From: Hyposmocoma kahamanoa
Taxonomy: Eukaryota; Arthropoda; Insecta; Lepidoptera; Cosmopterigidae
Direction of reading: 5' to 3'
NCBI RefSeq assembly: GCF_003589595.1
Contig: NW_020654289.1
Span: forward strand, 5,155,866 to 5,219,865
DNA length: 64,000 nt
A program made the translations under genes and the position numbers. Positions 34,141 through 46,400 of the stretch are shown in pieces. The notes below the pieces were generated by a model that was not told the origin of the DNA, ran no database searches, and saw nothing but the letters and a program-made list of their open reading frames with translations. The first letter of the stretch is position 1. Each line of letters opens with the position of its first letter.

Positions 34141-36810
34141 AAATAATAAAATGAACAACAACACGTAAAACATATCGTACCATAAATCTGTACTCGAAAA
34201 GTTATCACATCTAGTTATTGCTGATCTGTGTAATAGGTTTCCCTGTCTTTGTTGGTTCATCGGCGTACTGGTTGGGTTTTTGTAGTAATGTTTTAAAATT
34301 TACCCACATAAAAATAAACAAAAACAAATTTCAATCAAATTTTTATGTGTTCAGTGTTCCTTTTTTTTTATCGTAGCCTAATTATTTTTTATCACTATAA
34401 GTAAACATATTTAAGTTATTACTATTAATTAAGAAGAGCGCAGCACGTTCGCGTATGCAAAATATACTTATTAATGTTTTAGTTAGTCGATAAGTTCTCA
34501 TTTAAGTGAATTGTAAATTCTTATGAGAATAAATATGTGAAACCTCAAACTTATAAAAGCTTAACAGGGTTCATAATTTGACTCAATAAATAAAAAATAA
34601 TTCATAAAAAAAAAATATTACAAGAATTCAATTATTGTCTTACTAAACTCCTATTGACTGAGAACGCAGACCGATAAAACAGGTATAATTAAAAATAAAA
34701 CTCACTCAGTCACGTTCTCTACGCCCTCTTGTAACAAGTAGGTAAACTACTACTAACAACAGACCAGCCATAATTTAAAGGTCTCTATAGGCTAACGAGT
34801 GAAACGAATACAGAGCTCATAAACATTTAGATCTCCATTTATCGGGAGACGGTGGCGCAACACACCGAGGATTTCATTGGACAAAATTGAGTTTCAGCGT
34901 ACTAGAATGCCATAAAGTCACAGCAGCTAAAATGTACTACAATATACTCATTCAATGCCACCTCGTGTTCAGTGGACAAACTACGATCTTCTCGAAGACA
35001 CAGGCAAAATAGGCGGCAACATAGTAGAGGGCGATAGTCCTGTTGTTACGTTACAGTAAATATTATTTATAAAAGAACATCTGACGAAGAACATAGATTT
35101 ACCAAGGTAACATGACATTAGAGCAGAATAATAAACTCGTTGATAATATACACAATGGAAGAACGGCATAAGTCAAATGAAGTTTCTTTTTTATTTTACC
35201 GTATAGTTTGTATATAGATAAGGAAGTACAGATACGTCCGTTCTATTTCGTATGTATACTGACTATTTTTAATTTTATATCAAAAGTTCTGCAAATTCAA
35301 ATTAGGTTACAGGTAACTATTGCAATTTTCCCATAGAACAAAAGATCAACCAGCAGATAAAGCTAGTTAATGTCTTCAAATATAATAATTATTGTACTAT
35401 AACGAAATAAATCCGTAATATAATTATTTTCCAAGGCAAAAAAAAACTTTTTAAATGTTCAAATGCTCGTGGAAGAAAGTTGTATCTTTAATAATACGTA
35501 AATGTCAACAAAAAATAAAGCATTCAATTATGTAAATTGGACTTTCTGAAATCTAAAGCAGTGGAGGAATTTCTTAACCTAAACGGAGTGTTTAATTTTT
35601 ATTCGTGAATAAAAATTTCACATTTAAAACACGGTGTCTGTAATTTAAAATAGCATAATTGAAAAGTGTGAAATGTGAAATTGGACTTGTGAAATTTAGA
35701 CTTTTATTTAATAAAAGCTATTGATACTTTTATTTAATAAAAGCGATTGATGATAGATACTTTTATGGCCATTCTGAAAAGTGATCTAAAAAAGTTAAAT
35801 AAAAGCGACGTAAAAAATATACAATAACGGACAATATGTACTTGTTAATTCTTTTATTATTCGGTTGGGGAAATTATTATTCGACTGTGTAGGCTATTGA
35901 TGATTAGCGCTACACAGTCACAAATTCATTTTCAAATTTTCAAATTCATTTCCACGAAGGAAAAACTTGTCACCAAAAAAATGAGAAAGAACGCTATTTA
36001 TAAACTTCATCGATAACATTGTTGGTAGTTTGTACGCCGCGGCGCGGCCGCTCGCCAGCACACCGACAGAAATTGGAATTTCATCGAACGGAAAACATGA
36101 AGGTACTAGGGTGACATAAAATACATGTACTCAATCAGTAGTAAAATACGTATATTACGGCAATTTGCTGTAACATAGGGAAATATACGTACTCTGATCT
36201 CGTAAAGAGGCGTGGCCACTATGTTGACATTTATGACTAATTAGCGAGTGTGTATAAAGTCTAGTACGGTTTATTGGTTTGGTTTATACATAATTCTATT
36301 TCCGTATAATGGAATAATCATTTTTAATCATCAACTTGATTATACATAACCAGCGACCTCTGGTGGTAAGAAGCAATATCAGATTAGAGAAATAGAGTGA
36401 AATAGACTGCCAAGTGGGAATAACATCTTTTTTCCTTTTGATCGAAGAGGGAAACAAATTCATTTTAGATAATTCAGAAATAACGGGTACTGTGTCTATT
36501 TATTCCCTTGGTATTGATACAAATTTTTAAAAACGACCAAAGATCTTGTTTCCACGATCGACGTGGTTTTTTTTCGTTCCTTCCTTCCTCCTCCTTCCTC
36601 AGTCCCTCACGATTATCATTATCGGCGGCGGCGGCGGCGGCAGGTGGAGCAAGCTGGGCGCTCGGAAAGTCCACGTCATTTCAAAGTTGCCCACGGAACT
36701 ACCAGGCGATCAAAGCATACAAAGAGATGGAACTAAAATGTTCAAACTGTATGAAAAGCTAATTAGCCATAAATGAAACACAACGTCATGCTCTTAAAAT
36801 AATTATTTTG
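34141..36810. other. Intergenic region between LINE and convertase gene; GC-rich patches
   Basis: No exon recognised. Two CpG-rich patches stand out: about 36028-36085 (cgccgcggcgcggccgctcg) and about 36600-36720, which holds a CGG repeat (cggcggcggcggcggcgg at about 36624). The second is open on the minus strand for 66 codons with an alanine run, but nothing supports a protein. Confidence 0.35.
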
Positions 36811-36893
36811 GTTTACAAATCGTTGCCTATATAATTAAATTTTTGTTTACAAATCGTTGCCTATAAAATAAAATTTTTGTTTACAAATCGTTA
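36811..36893. repeat. Tandem repeat, 34-bp unit, about 2.4 copies
   Basis: The unit begins gtttacaaatcgttgcctat and starts at 36811, 36845 and 36879. The first two copies differ by a couple of bases; the third is cut after gtttacaaatcgtt. It lies about 220 bp beyond the stop codon of the convertase gene, so it may fall in the 3' UTR. Confidence 0.85.
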
Positions 36894-37110
36894 TTACAAC
36901 AGTATACTTACGATTCTATTAATTGAAATTACTATGTATATTGGTTTTTAGTAGATATGTGTCCATCAAAAAGCATTATCTTGAGGAATATTAATTTGCA
37001 ATCTAAAGATGCTTTCCTACTCTACTTATCACATTAAATGGAGATCAAGGACAACACACTGTGTAAACCGTACATGGCATTTTAAAGCATTTTTAAAATA
37101 ATAAATTGTT

Positions 37111-37464
37111 TCATATGGGCATGTACGGATTTACAAATACATCAGCGTTTTGAAGCACGTTTTCACCGTGATGGATCCTTTGCAATTCTTCTTCTACCTG
37201 GTTGAAGATACCGGAATCAGCGATTTTCAATATTACATCATTAACGTTCTGCGAGTCATGCGCTGTTATAGTTGCATTGTGGTTATCATAATCACCTGAT
37301 AATAAGGCCACGTCATTCAAACTATCAAAATATTTAAATGCCCGTTTGTAATCGTATTCATCGCTATATTTCCTTGGTCCGTTTTTCATGTGTTCAGGCA
37401 TTTCTACAGTCCCGTGAATTATCAGCTCGAACGGTCCAATGAAACCAATGTTGTTCTCGTCTGT
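37111..37464 (-). CDS. PCSK1: Convertase terminal exon M (C-terminal tail)
   Basis: Acceptor atttcag; 117 codons and [23 protein letters not shown] ends the P domain; the remainder, including [20 protein letters not shown] and [17 protein letters not shown], is not recognisable but includes a possibly amphipathic helix near the end, which in PC1/3 serves granule sorting. No transmembrane segment. Confidence 0.88.
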   Translation of the reverse strand, partial: TDENNIGFIGPFELIIHGTVEMPEHMKNGPRKYSDEYDYKRAFKYFDSLNDVALLSGDYDNHNATITAHDSQNVNDVILKIADSGIFNQVEEELQRIHHGENVLQNADVFVNPYMPI

Positions 37465-40400
37465 CTGAAATAGACAAGTGAAATTACTGTCGTGATCTCT
37501 ATTAAAACTGGATGCCGATAATAATGAGTCTTTGATTCTGTTCAGTTCATTCTAAAATTTATCTTTTTATAAAAAAAAAAAACTTCTGTTTATGCATGTT
37601 GCTGTTAAGGAATTATAGTAATAAATCACAACAACTCATCATTCCCAAGGCGACAACACCAAAAATTTTCATTTTATAAGTAAATTATAGAACAAACTAT
37701 AAAAAACAACGAAAAAATGTTTAAATATATAAGAATGTGACGTATTTATTATTTACCTCATCTGCAACTGTAACCTTCCAGAAACCGTTAGGGCTCTCTC
37801 CCCACGTAGCAACTGACATCAGTGGCCAATTCGCAAAACCGGCTCGCGATTTATCGCCAGGTCGGGGACTCAGCAGTTGGACCCTTGTGCCTGCAAATAA
37901 CATGCAATGAACTAATTTTATTGAAATCCTCTTGAAAAATTTAAGTGAAAGCATTATCTATCATATAACATTTTTTTTAATTTAGAGAAACTTAGGGTTT
38001 TATAAGCCAAAGAACAGACTTTTGAAAGAAAGAAAGGGCTTTACAAGAATCCTAAATATTGAATTTCTAAACGCACTCCCGGACACATATTTCGATTCCC
38101 TATGTTTGATTGATCAGCAACTAGTAAATAACTGGTATTACTTACTAAACCTCATTTCCATAAGTCATTGTTGAAAATTTAAATTTGAATACCAAGGGAA
38201 AAACTTCGATGATAGCAATATTTTTAAATGTTTTATTTAGCCCTTTATGTGTCTGGAAGTGTATTTAACAAATAAAAATAATTACGTATATAGACTATAT
38301 AAATGACACAACAATAGCGATAAGGAAAATGAATTTGTTGAGGTAGTTCAAAGTTACCCCAATAGTTCTTGGACTTGACGCAACATTTCAGGCAAACTAC
38401 CAGGCGTACATGAAATATAAAGAATATTTTATCTTACCACGTGGCGATACTAAATGAACTTGTAGCGCCCCGCGTCGACTGTATAGTATATTGACGACAA
38501 ATTCTACGTGCTCTATGTAATTTATAGAGCAATCCACGACCTTTATGAAAATATCAACAGGATCCTTTGTTGATATGCCGCCTTCCGCTTCGGTAAGCCT
38601 AAAAACAAGTTTCTTTCAATATTTTTCTCACTTACCTACGTTGTAGATAAAACTAGAACCATAACTAATGTAGCAAGAGACAGTCGAACGCAATGTAAGT
38701 ATGCCAGCAGAGATCTTAACAATTTGGTTTTGGAGACATTGGCTGCGTAGTGCTTCTCACAAAGTCGGAATGAACGCTCATATTACCAGAGCGCCATATC
38801 TTGCACAGGGAATACATTTCTGCGTCATTCAGACGTTTCGTTGCGAATTACGATGGATATTGCGAGTGAGACTGAACATGAAATCGTATAAGAATCGAAC
38901 CAAAGAATTAAAACCATTGTTCTAAGTCGATTTCTAAGGTATGGTGGCTCTTGTTATAATGGTATATTCGATTACCACAATCACTATTGCGGAACGTTAG
39001 ATTCCGTCAGTTGAAACTTAACGAATATTGCACCAAGGCTACATAGACATACAGAGTTTCAAATCAAGACGGGAAAGAAAGACCGATTGTTGTTCGAGCG
39101 CGACTCGGTCAACGTACCGATTGAAAGCGAACGACAGAAATACCAGGCTGACATACTTACGGAGTACCTTCGATACGGCAACGACGCTTCGGTGGGACAG
39201 TGGTCCAGTTGAGTGCGGTTGATACGAGAGCACCGGCGTTCAGTAAACCAAAACCGAATCGCACGTCAAATCGCATTCCCGCTCTGGAAATTTAAATAAA
39301 AAGGTAAAGAAAATAAAAAATGGAAAATGAAGAGTAGAAAATCCTACTGATATTACACAAATAACTACAATACGCGCACGGTAAACACCTTTGGTGGGAA
39401 ACACAATTAATTACCCATTTATTTGCCATCCTGGATTATGCGACAATGGGGCATACTCGGATGTCCAAACAATTAAATGCTGCACGTCTCTCCAAGTTAA
39501 ATTGGGGCTGCAATAAAAGCAAACAAGACATTTTATACAATTTACAAAAATGTCCACTACGGTATGTAGGAGGGGGAAAGTGTGTCCGCGTTGCAGCTGC
39601 GGTACCGGTTGGTACTCCCACGGGGCATTGAGACAAACAGACCGTGCCGATCGATGTACCAGGAAATCAAAGATAGCAAAGATGTTGGACTCTGACTCAC
39701 TTCGCCTGCAATACGAGCGCAATAATCCCAGCGGCCAATGGCGCGGCAGCTGACGTCCCAGTGTGGCTTAGTGTGCATGAATCACTCGTATCTGTTGTTG
39801 CCTGTAGCACAAAAATATATTTATCTCTTTCTGACGTTTGCAATTTACACGCGATAAATAAAAAGAGCAAGGAATATAATATTATGTGTACGTGTGCCCG
39901 TTGATTTTGTGTATATTGTTACGTAACGCAATGTATAAAATATAGTAGTCTCTTTTTAACACTAATTACATAAATTTAAGAATAGACAAGAAAATATGTT
40001 TATTTACTTACAATTTTTTGATCTCTGTAAGCACCAGATGAGTATGCTGCAGCGAGAGTGGATGAGCATATCTCACCGTACCAAGGAAACAGCCCGTGCT
40101 GAGAAGCACTCCCTATCGATATAGTGTAGATGCTGGACGAGTACCTAAATATATTTGTTACTTGAAAACTAAAGCTTGCAGAGTGCAATGGGAACGAAAC
40201 GTAATTTTAAATATTCAGGGGTACTTCCAAAAATTAAAAAAACAGTCATTATTAGGATGGGCCCATGAACTTTGACTTTTTAATTACTAACAATTATTTA
40301 AAATAAACACAACTATTGAGCACTTAAAATAAAAAAATATTTACACATCCGATATAAGTACCTACTTCCAAATGGAACGGAAATTGTTGGCGAATGTTTA

Positions 40401-43400
40401 TTTACTTCGCAAATTTCGAGCTTCAATTTTAGTACTTTAATTGTTATTTGATTTAGTCTCAGTAAACTTATATGAGTTTTTTTACATTCTCACCCATCGC
40501 AGTTACAATTGTCTTGGCTTCCTCCTCCATTTCCATTCGCCCAAACATAGATCGTACCCTTGCCTCCACGACCCTGGAGTAAAATAAAAGAAAAACTATT
40601 GACAATGTTTCGAAAAAAACAGCCTTGCATGAGGGCTGTTGCTAGTAGAAATATTAAAATAAGAAACACTACTTACTAGGATACATTTTTATATCCAGTA
40701 TTAAATAAGTAATAAATAGGAACTTTCCAATAACAAGCGTGAGGCATTTTTTTGTCGTCTCTCACGACGAAAACGCTATTAAAAATTTATTATCTTTCAA
40801 ATATTATATTATCATTTAACCTCATTAAACCCACTAATTGGATAGTGTTATCGCACGAGTCCTATCTTATCGTGTCGTAAGTTTGCAACAATTTATCGCC
40901 ACCGCGACACCTCAACAGCATTCTTACTGCCACCAGGATCTCATAAAGTAACTGCAAGTTCTACAATACAACTCGATGTTATTTCACCTTGGTGATTCCT
41001 CGTACGAACGCTTCCATGGCGAGACGCCCCGGTCCTTCGACGGTGCGTCCATCGTCATTAGGACCCCAGGAAGCGCTGTAAATGTCCACCTTGTCGCTAG
41101 CGTAACCTAACAAATAGATTAATATTATAATGGATTGTTCTTGGATTGTTAATAATTTTATGTATTTCTAAATAGGTCTATATAAAAAACTATTCAATGA
41201 ACAATTTCTTAGTGGTCGGAATTTACTATTACTTAAATTGATGTATCTATTTTATGCTCGTAATAAATAACACTAAATTATCGCAGTGTGTGGTGTTGCA
41301 CCCGACTATATATATGTATCTCTTCCTAATAAAGTTTGGTCAACCGTTTTGTAGAGCTATGAACTTATGAAAACAAGAAATCTACAAATTTATACTTTCC
41401 CAGTAAAAGTCGACGAAACAAGAGTACGAAAATTTTACAAGTATTTATTTATTATATAATATTATTATAGTAAGTATACATACTATTCGTATTGGAACCT
41501 AGTGTCTACCGAAATATAAATAATCCATCCATTCTATGAAATATGCCACCCTGGTAATCGTGTTCACCGGCATTGTACCGGTATCGGTAGCGTCTTAAGT
41601 CACTCTTACTACGACGGGTTTACACAGCATGAAAGCGATGATTGAACTATTTCATGGTTAATAAGCATGAAAATGAATAATTATTTTTTTCTCTTGACAA
41701 ATAAATAGAATATTTATGGTGTTTTGTAGTGATAAAACTGCTGTGGATAAAACCACAAAACCATTTGAAATAGACGCGTATACTTCAACATAGATGGCGT
41801 GCCCAGAACTGAAGTGTGCTGTCAATAAATACTTTAAAATGAAAAGTTTATTTCTTCCATACTTCCATCCCTAGTTAGGTAAGTCATTCAAATATATATA
41901 TACCTATTTTTTTTATAATAATATCAAGTGACGGGACGAACAAGTCATGCGCCTGATGGTAAGCTACACGCTTGTCCATAACAATTGCAGTGCCACTTAG
42001 AGCTTTAAATCGCAAAGTTCTAAGGGGTACTGCTAATGCGCCTGTCACCCTGAGACGTACGTTGATAAGTCTCATGTGCCTGTAATTTCACCAGCACCCT
42101 TACCCTTTAAAACCGGAACACAGTAAATTAAAAATATGCCGTAGCTGACTGCCACAGACGCTGTTGGGGTGCTGTGATCGAACGAACCGAAGGGTGCATG
42201 CATGACAGGTTCAAAAGAGCTTTTTAAAAGCCACCAAACAACAATACATTCAGTGAGCAATTCGAAATAGTATACAATAAAATACAATGATCTCCACGAA
42301 AGTCTTGATGAGGAAGGAAGTTCGTTCGGGTTCGAACATAAACTGTTACGTCATATTTTGTCCACAATACCAGGACTACATAAACCAAAAACGACAGATA
42401 AATGAGTACAAGTGTGTGAGCTTGTTGACTGTATAATGTACACAAACGCAGACTATTATCTATAACCCCGACGCTACGCAAAACAAGTGGACTTTGAAAG
42501 CCTTTGTGTATCTATCGTCTCAAACTGTTTTTTTGTTTAAAGGTTAATTTAATCAGGATGGTTCTTAGCTATGTTTGATGAGCATCTGTTTACAAAAATC
42601 ATCAGCTGTTCTCCCTGTTAGTTTAGGAATTACACTTTTTCATTTCACACACTACTAGTTCGATCGACTTGAAATTTGGTGGACTATGGACCTCCGATGA
42701 CATTACAGTAATATGGTAAACCTTGACCTGATATTGTAACCAGGACAGTTTGCAGACTACCCAACTCTTCGACTACTTACTAGTTGATGCAACGAAAGTG
42801 TCATAGTGGAAACATAATATGTCAAAAGTAAATCTTAACAGAAACAGAAACTCTTCGTTCGCTGCGTTTCGATTATAATCCGCAATCAAACAATCTTAGA
42901 CCGGTGGTGGCCAGAAAGCAACTTTTTCAAATACTAATATAATGTCCGGAATGAAGTAATAAAAAATTGCAAGATTTCCCCGTTTCACTAATGGACTATG
43001 TAATCAACAAAAAATAAGTAACCTCGCTGTGAAAGAACATGCAACACAAAGAAACTGTACGATGCACAAATAAATACTGGAGATTATTTATGGTCGCACC
43101 GTAATATACTCCCGGACACATAATTCGAGCCAACTCGCATTTTTGTCGCAAAGGGCTAGTATACAAAAATAGTATTATCATGGAAGCAAAAGTTTTCCCC
43201 CGGTTTTGCAATCCAAATTGCTAACAAGGACTTATATTATTTATTATTTATTGGACTTTATATGGAAAAGACGTTTAGTATACTAGTTTCAGAGTTGAAT
43301 AAATAGTTTTTGATTCAATCAAACGTTGTTTAAGCTTAGGGCACTTAACACTGCAAATGCTTGGTGGCTCGAATTGTGTGTCCGCAAGTGTATTAAACCC

Positions 43401-46400
43401 ACAAAAATGGCGTTTCCCAAGAACGAAAACAAATATTTATTATTTTAGGTTAACTGCATGTTTCTTTCGTTTTTCATAAGGACAGAAGAACCCGTGCGTC
43501 GCGCGTATGCAAATTAACAAGCGACCTCATGACACGTGTACAGTTTTTTTAGTACGCGTATTACCAGGACATAATAAATAAAATGGGAGCTTCTAACCAA
43601 GTGTACGAAACAGTTTACAAAAATAACAATGCAACTTCGATTGTAGTGTAAATACTCGCATTTATAAATATATACTCTCTGTATAAATACAGAGTGGTTT
43701 TTATAAATGGGACATTACGGAGAAATCCGAAACCATAGAAGATACGAGGAAACTGTCTTAGGAACCACTAACCCTTTTTTTATGAAAACAATATCGGACA
43801 AGAAATTTTTTTGGGCAAGCGCGAGTTGTAAATAAAAATGAAAAAATTGAACGAATTTTTTTTTACGCCTCATCAACTCAGTTTCTTATAAGCATGATTT
43901 CATTATATGGGAGGAAAATTTTATTCAATTCGATCAACTTCTGCGGTCTCGATTTTTCAGTTTCATGAAGGGATCATTACATTGTAAGGGACCAAAAATT
44001 GACTATGCAAAAATTGTTTTCTTTATCCAGTTCTTAGATTGTCGCGATTGTTACACATAGGAAATGAAACTATTTTTCCGGATTTAAATCGCGTATATTT
44101 GTTTTTTCAAACAAACCGACGACGTTTCGGGCCCTTTACAGGTCCCATGGTCACGGTTCGTTTTTTCGTTTGAGTCAACCGTGACCATGGGACCTGTAAA
44201 GGGTCCGAAACGTCGGTTTGTTTGAAAAAACAAATATACGCGATACTAAAACCACGAAAACAAAAACAACAAACAAAGTATGATGACAGACAGTCAAAAT
44301 TCATTCAATATCAAAATCATAAAATGCGTTCATGGCACTGAGAAGACGTCACAGTTCACCCATATCATAGGGACAACACGAACCGCGAGGAGGTTTGATT
44401 TCGCTCTTGACCTGAATGGAATGACGGCGGATTTTTGGTTCCTCACCACGGTTATAGATGGCTTTGAATGTGTCCTACGTACATAAAATTAAAACTATTT
44501 GAAGGTGAAAACACACACGTTTAAAAAATAAAGCAGGTTAATTGAACTGTGGTTCTTAAATATAAGAAAATCGAGGTAAATAATTACTCAACATCAAACA
44601 GGAAAGTATAAAAAGTGACGAAACTCCTAACGCCATCTTTTATTTGTTACCACAAGCATGAAAAGTAAAAAAGCGTGTTGGAGATACGCGGTTTGGGTTC
44701 AACATGGAGACAAAACTACCAGGGCGACATAAAATAAGGGAAATAACTTACCTATCGCTTCGCCTTCTACTCGGTCGGTGATTCGTCCGTCGAGCATCCG
44801 TACTCCCCCTACCTTTGCCCCCCAGGCTACGCCCACTCCGCATTTAAAATTGTTGGCGGTCATTGCTATCTGCACAGTCACACATAGACATTTATTTATC
44901 AATTGTACTTGTAGATAACTCGGAATTGTTTATATATAATTCACACTAATAAATAAGTAGGTGGTAACAGTTAGTCGCACGGAAATTATAAATAAGGTTT
45001 GGTTAAATTTATTCATGTCTTAAATACATACGTACCTACCAAGAATATTGCCTAATTTGTCATTCATATAATCATTTCCTGCCTTAAAATTACTTACTTC
45101 GCCAGCACAACGTGTTCCATGTGAATTTTTCATTTTAATTTCATATCTCGGCGTCGGATCTGGATCGTGATCGTTGCTGTCCCAACTTATTTCCGGATCC
45201 TAAAAATTAAACGATTGTGAAAGTTACTAAAATAGCCTTTCCTGTTGTTTATTAATAATACTTAATTATATCCGAATAATTGCCGAAATCCAAGAACTTA
45301 TTGACATGCAACTTTATAAATATGCCAGTCATCGTTTAGACTTAGGACAAAGTGACTTGTCTATCCGCAAAATATTTTCTTAACAAAATCATTGGTCGGA
45401 AAGTACGGTCGTCCGATTCGTGGTTGGATTAGTGAGGGCCGACCGCCAATCGGCGTCACCTAACGGATCAGCTGTGCGATTCATACCAGGGCATTAGAAA
45501 TTTCAACTAGTTCATGAATATCGCCGGAGCAGAAATTGGAGGTAGAGCACATACCAGCCTCAAGGTAAATAATATTGTTGGTTTTAAATATAAAGAGATA
45601 ACAGGAACAAGGAAAACGTAAAAACATAGGCGTATAAAATAATATTCTTGATACAATACAGAAAATTAAGGAAGACAAACGAATACATGTTGTGTAAAAG
45701 CTACAAGATGTGGAAGGAACAGAATGGAAATAAAGTTATAATAACAATAAATTATTATGTACCTGTGAATTTTAAATATTTAAACACTAAAGCGGCATCC
45801 AATGCAAGTAATAAGTGTCTGTCTCTCCTTAGAAATTGAGTCGTTTTACCACGGAAATATCCACCATCCTCCAACATTTTACCAGGCTCACATAACATCG
45901 TAGATAGTGTGCGCCATTAGAAGCGACTAACGTTCACTTTTTTATTAAATACATTCATTTTCTAGTCATCGATATTGTGAATTTCCGAATAAACGACACG
46001 GTGGAACAGCTGGAATTTTTACTTATTGTGACATAGAATGCACAATAATTCATCTCACTCACTTTCATTTTCATTTTGATAAAATTTAAGGATTTCTTAC
46101 CCATTTTTTCATCTTTATTTCTATTACAGATTTCGGAAATAGGCCGAAGTCATTAATTATTAGCTAAATGTTTGGGTAGATTTCGCTGTAGGCAAAATTT
46201 ACTTACTTATTAATTCATTAATAACTTAACACACAATGTTGTGCTTGTCGAGGTAAAACTTTAAACCAGCATAGGCCGTTTCAGATGCGTCTTTTTGCTT
46301 CAACAAATTCCAACCATGCACTTCGAAAATACCAAGAATACATAAGCGTGATGGAGTAAAACAAACTTATATGATTCTGCTAAAAGAATCGTTTGTTTTA

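Noticed and set aside
36474..36674. 66-codon minus-strand frame with an alanine run
   Set aside because: The run comes from a CGG microsatellite; no splice sites, domain or repeat match supports a protein.
39161..39170. Alternative exon J donor at 39169 (gaag|gtactc)
   Set aside because: It would break the phase with exon K; the gtaagt at 39160 keeps it and is a stronger donor.
42224..42481. 85-codon hydrophobic minus-strand frame
   Set aside because: Composition follows AT-rich intron DNA; no splice-site or family support.
45484..45500. Weak CCTGGTA motif forms at 39657, 45484, 48562 and 58606
   Set aside because: They lack part of the TATG half; not counted as firm copies.
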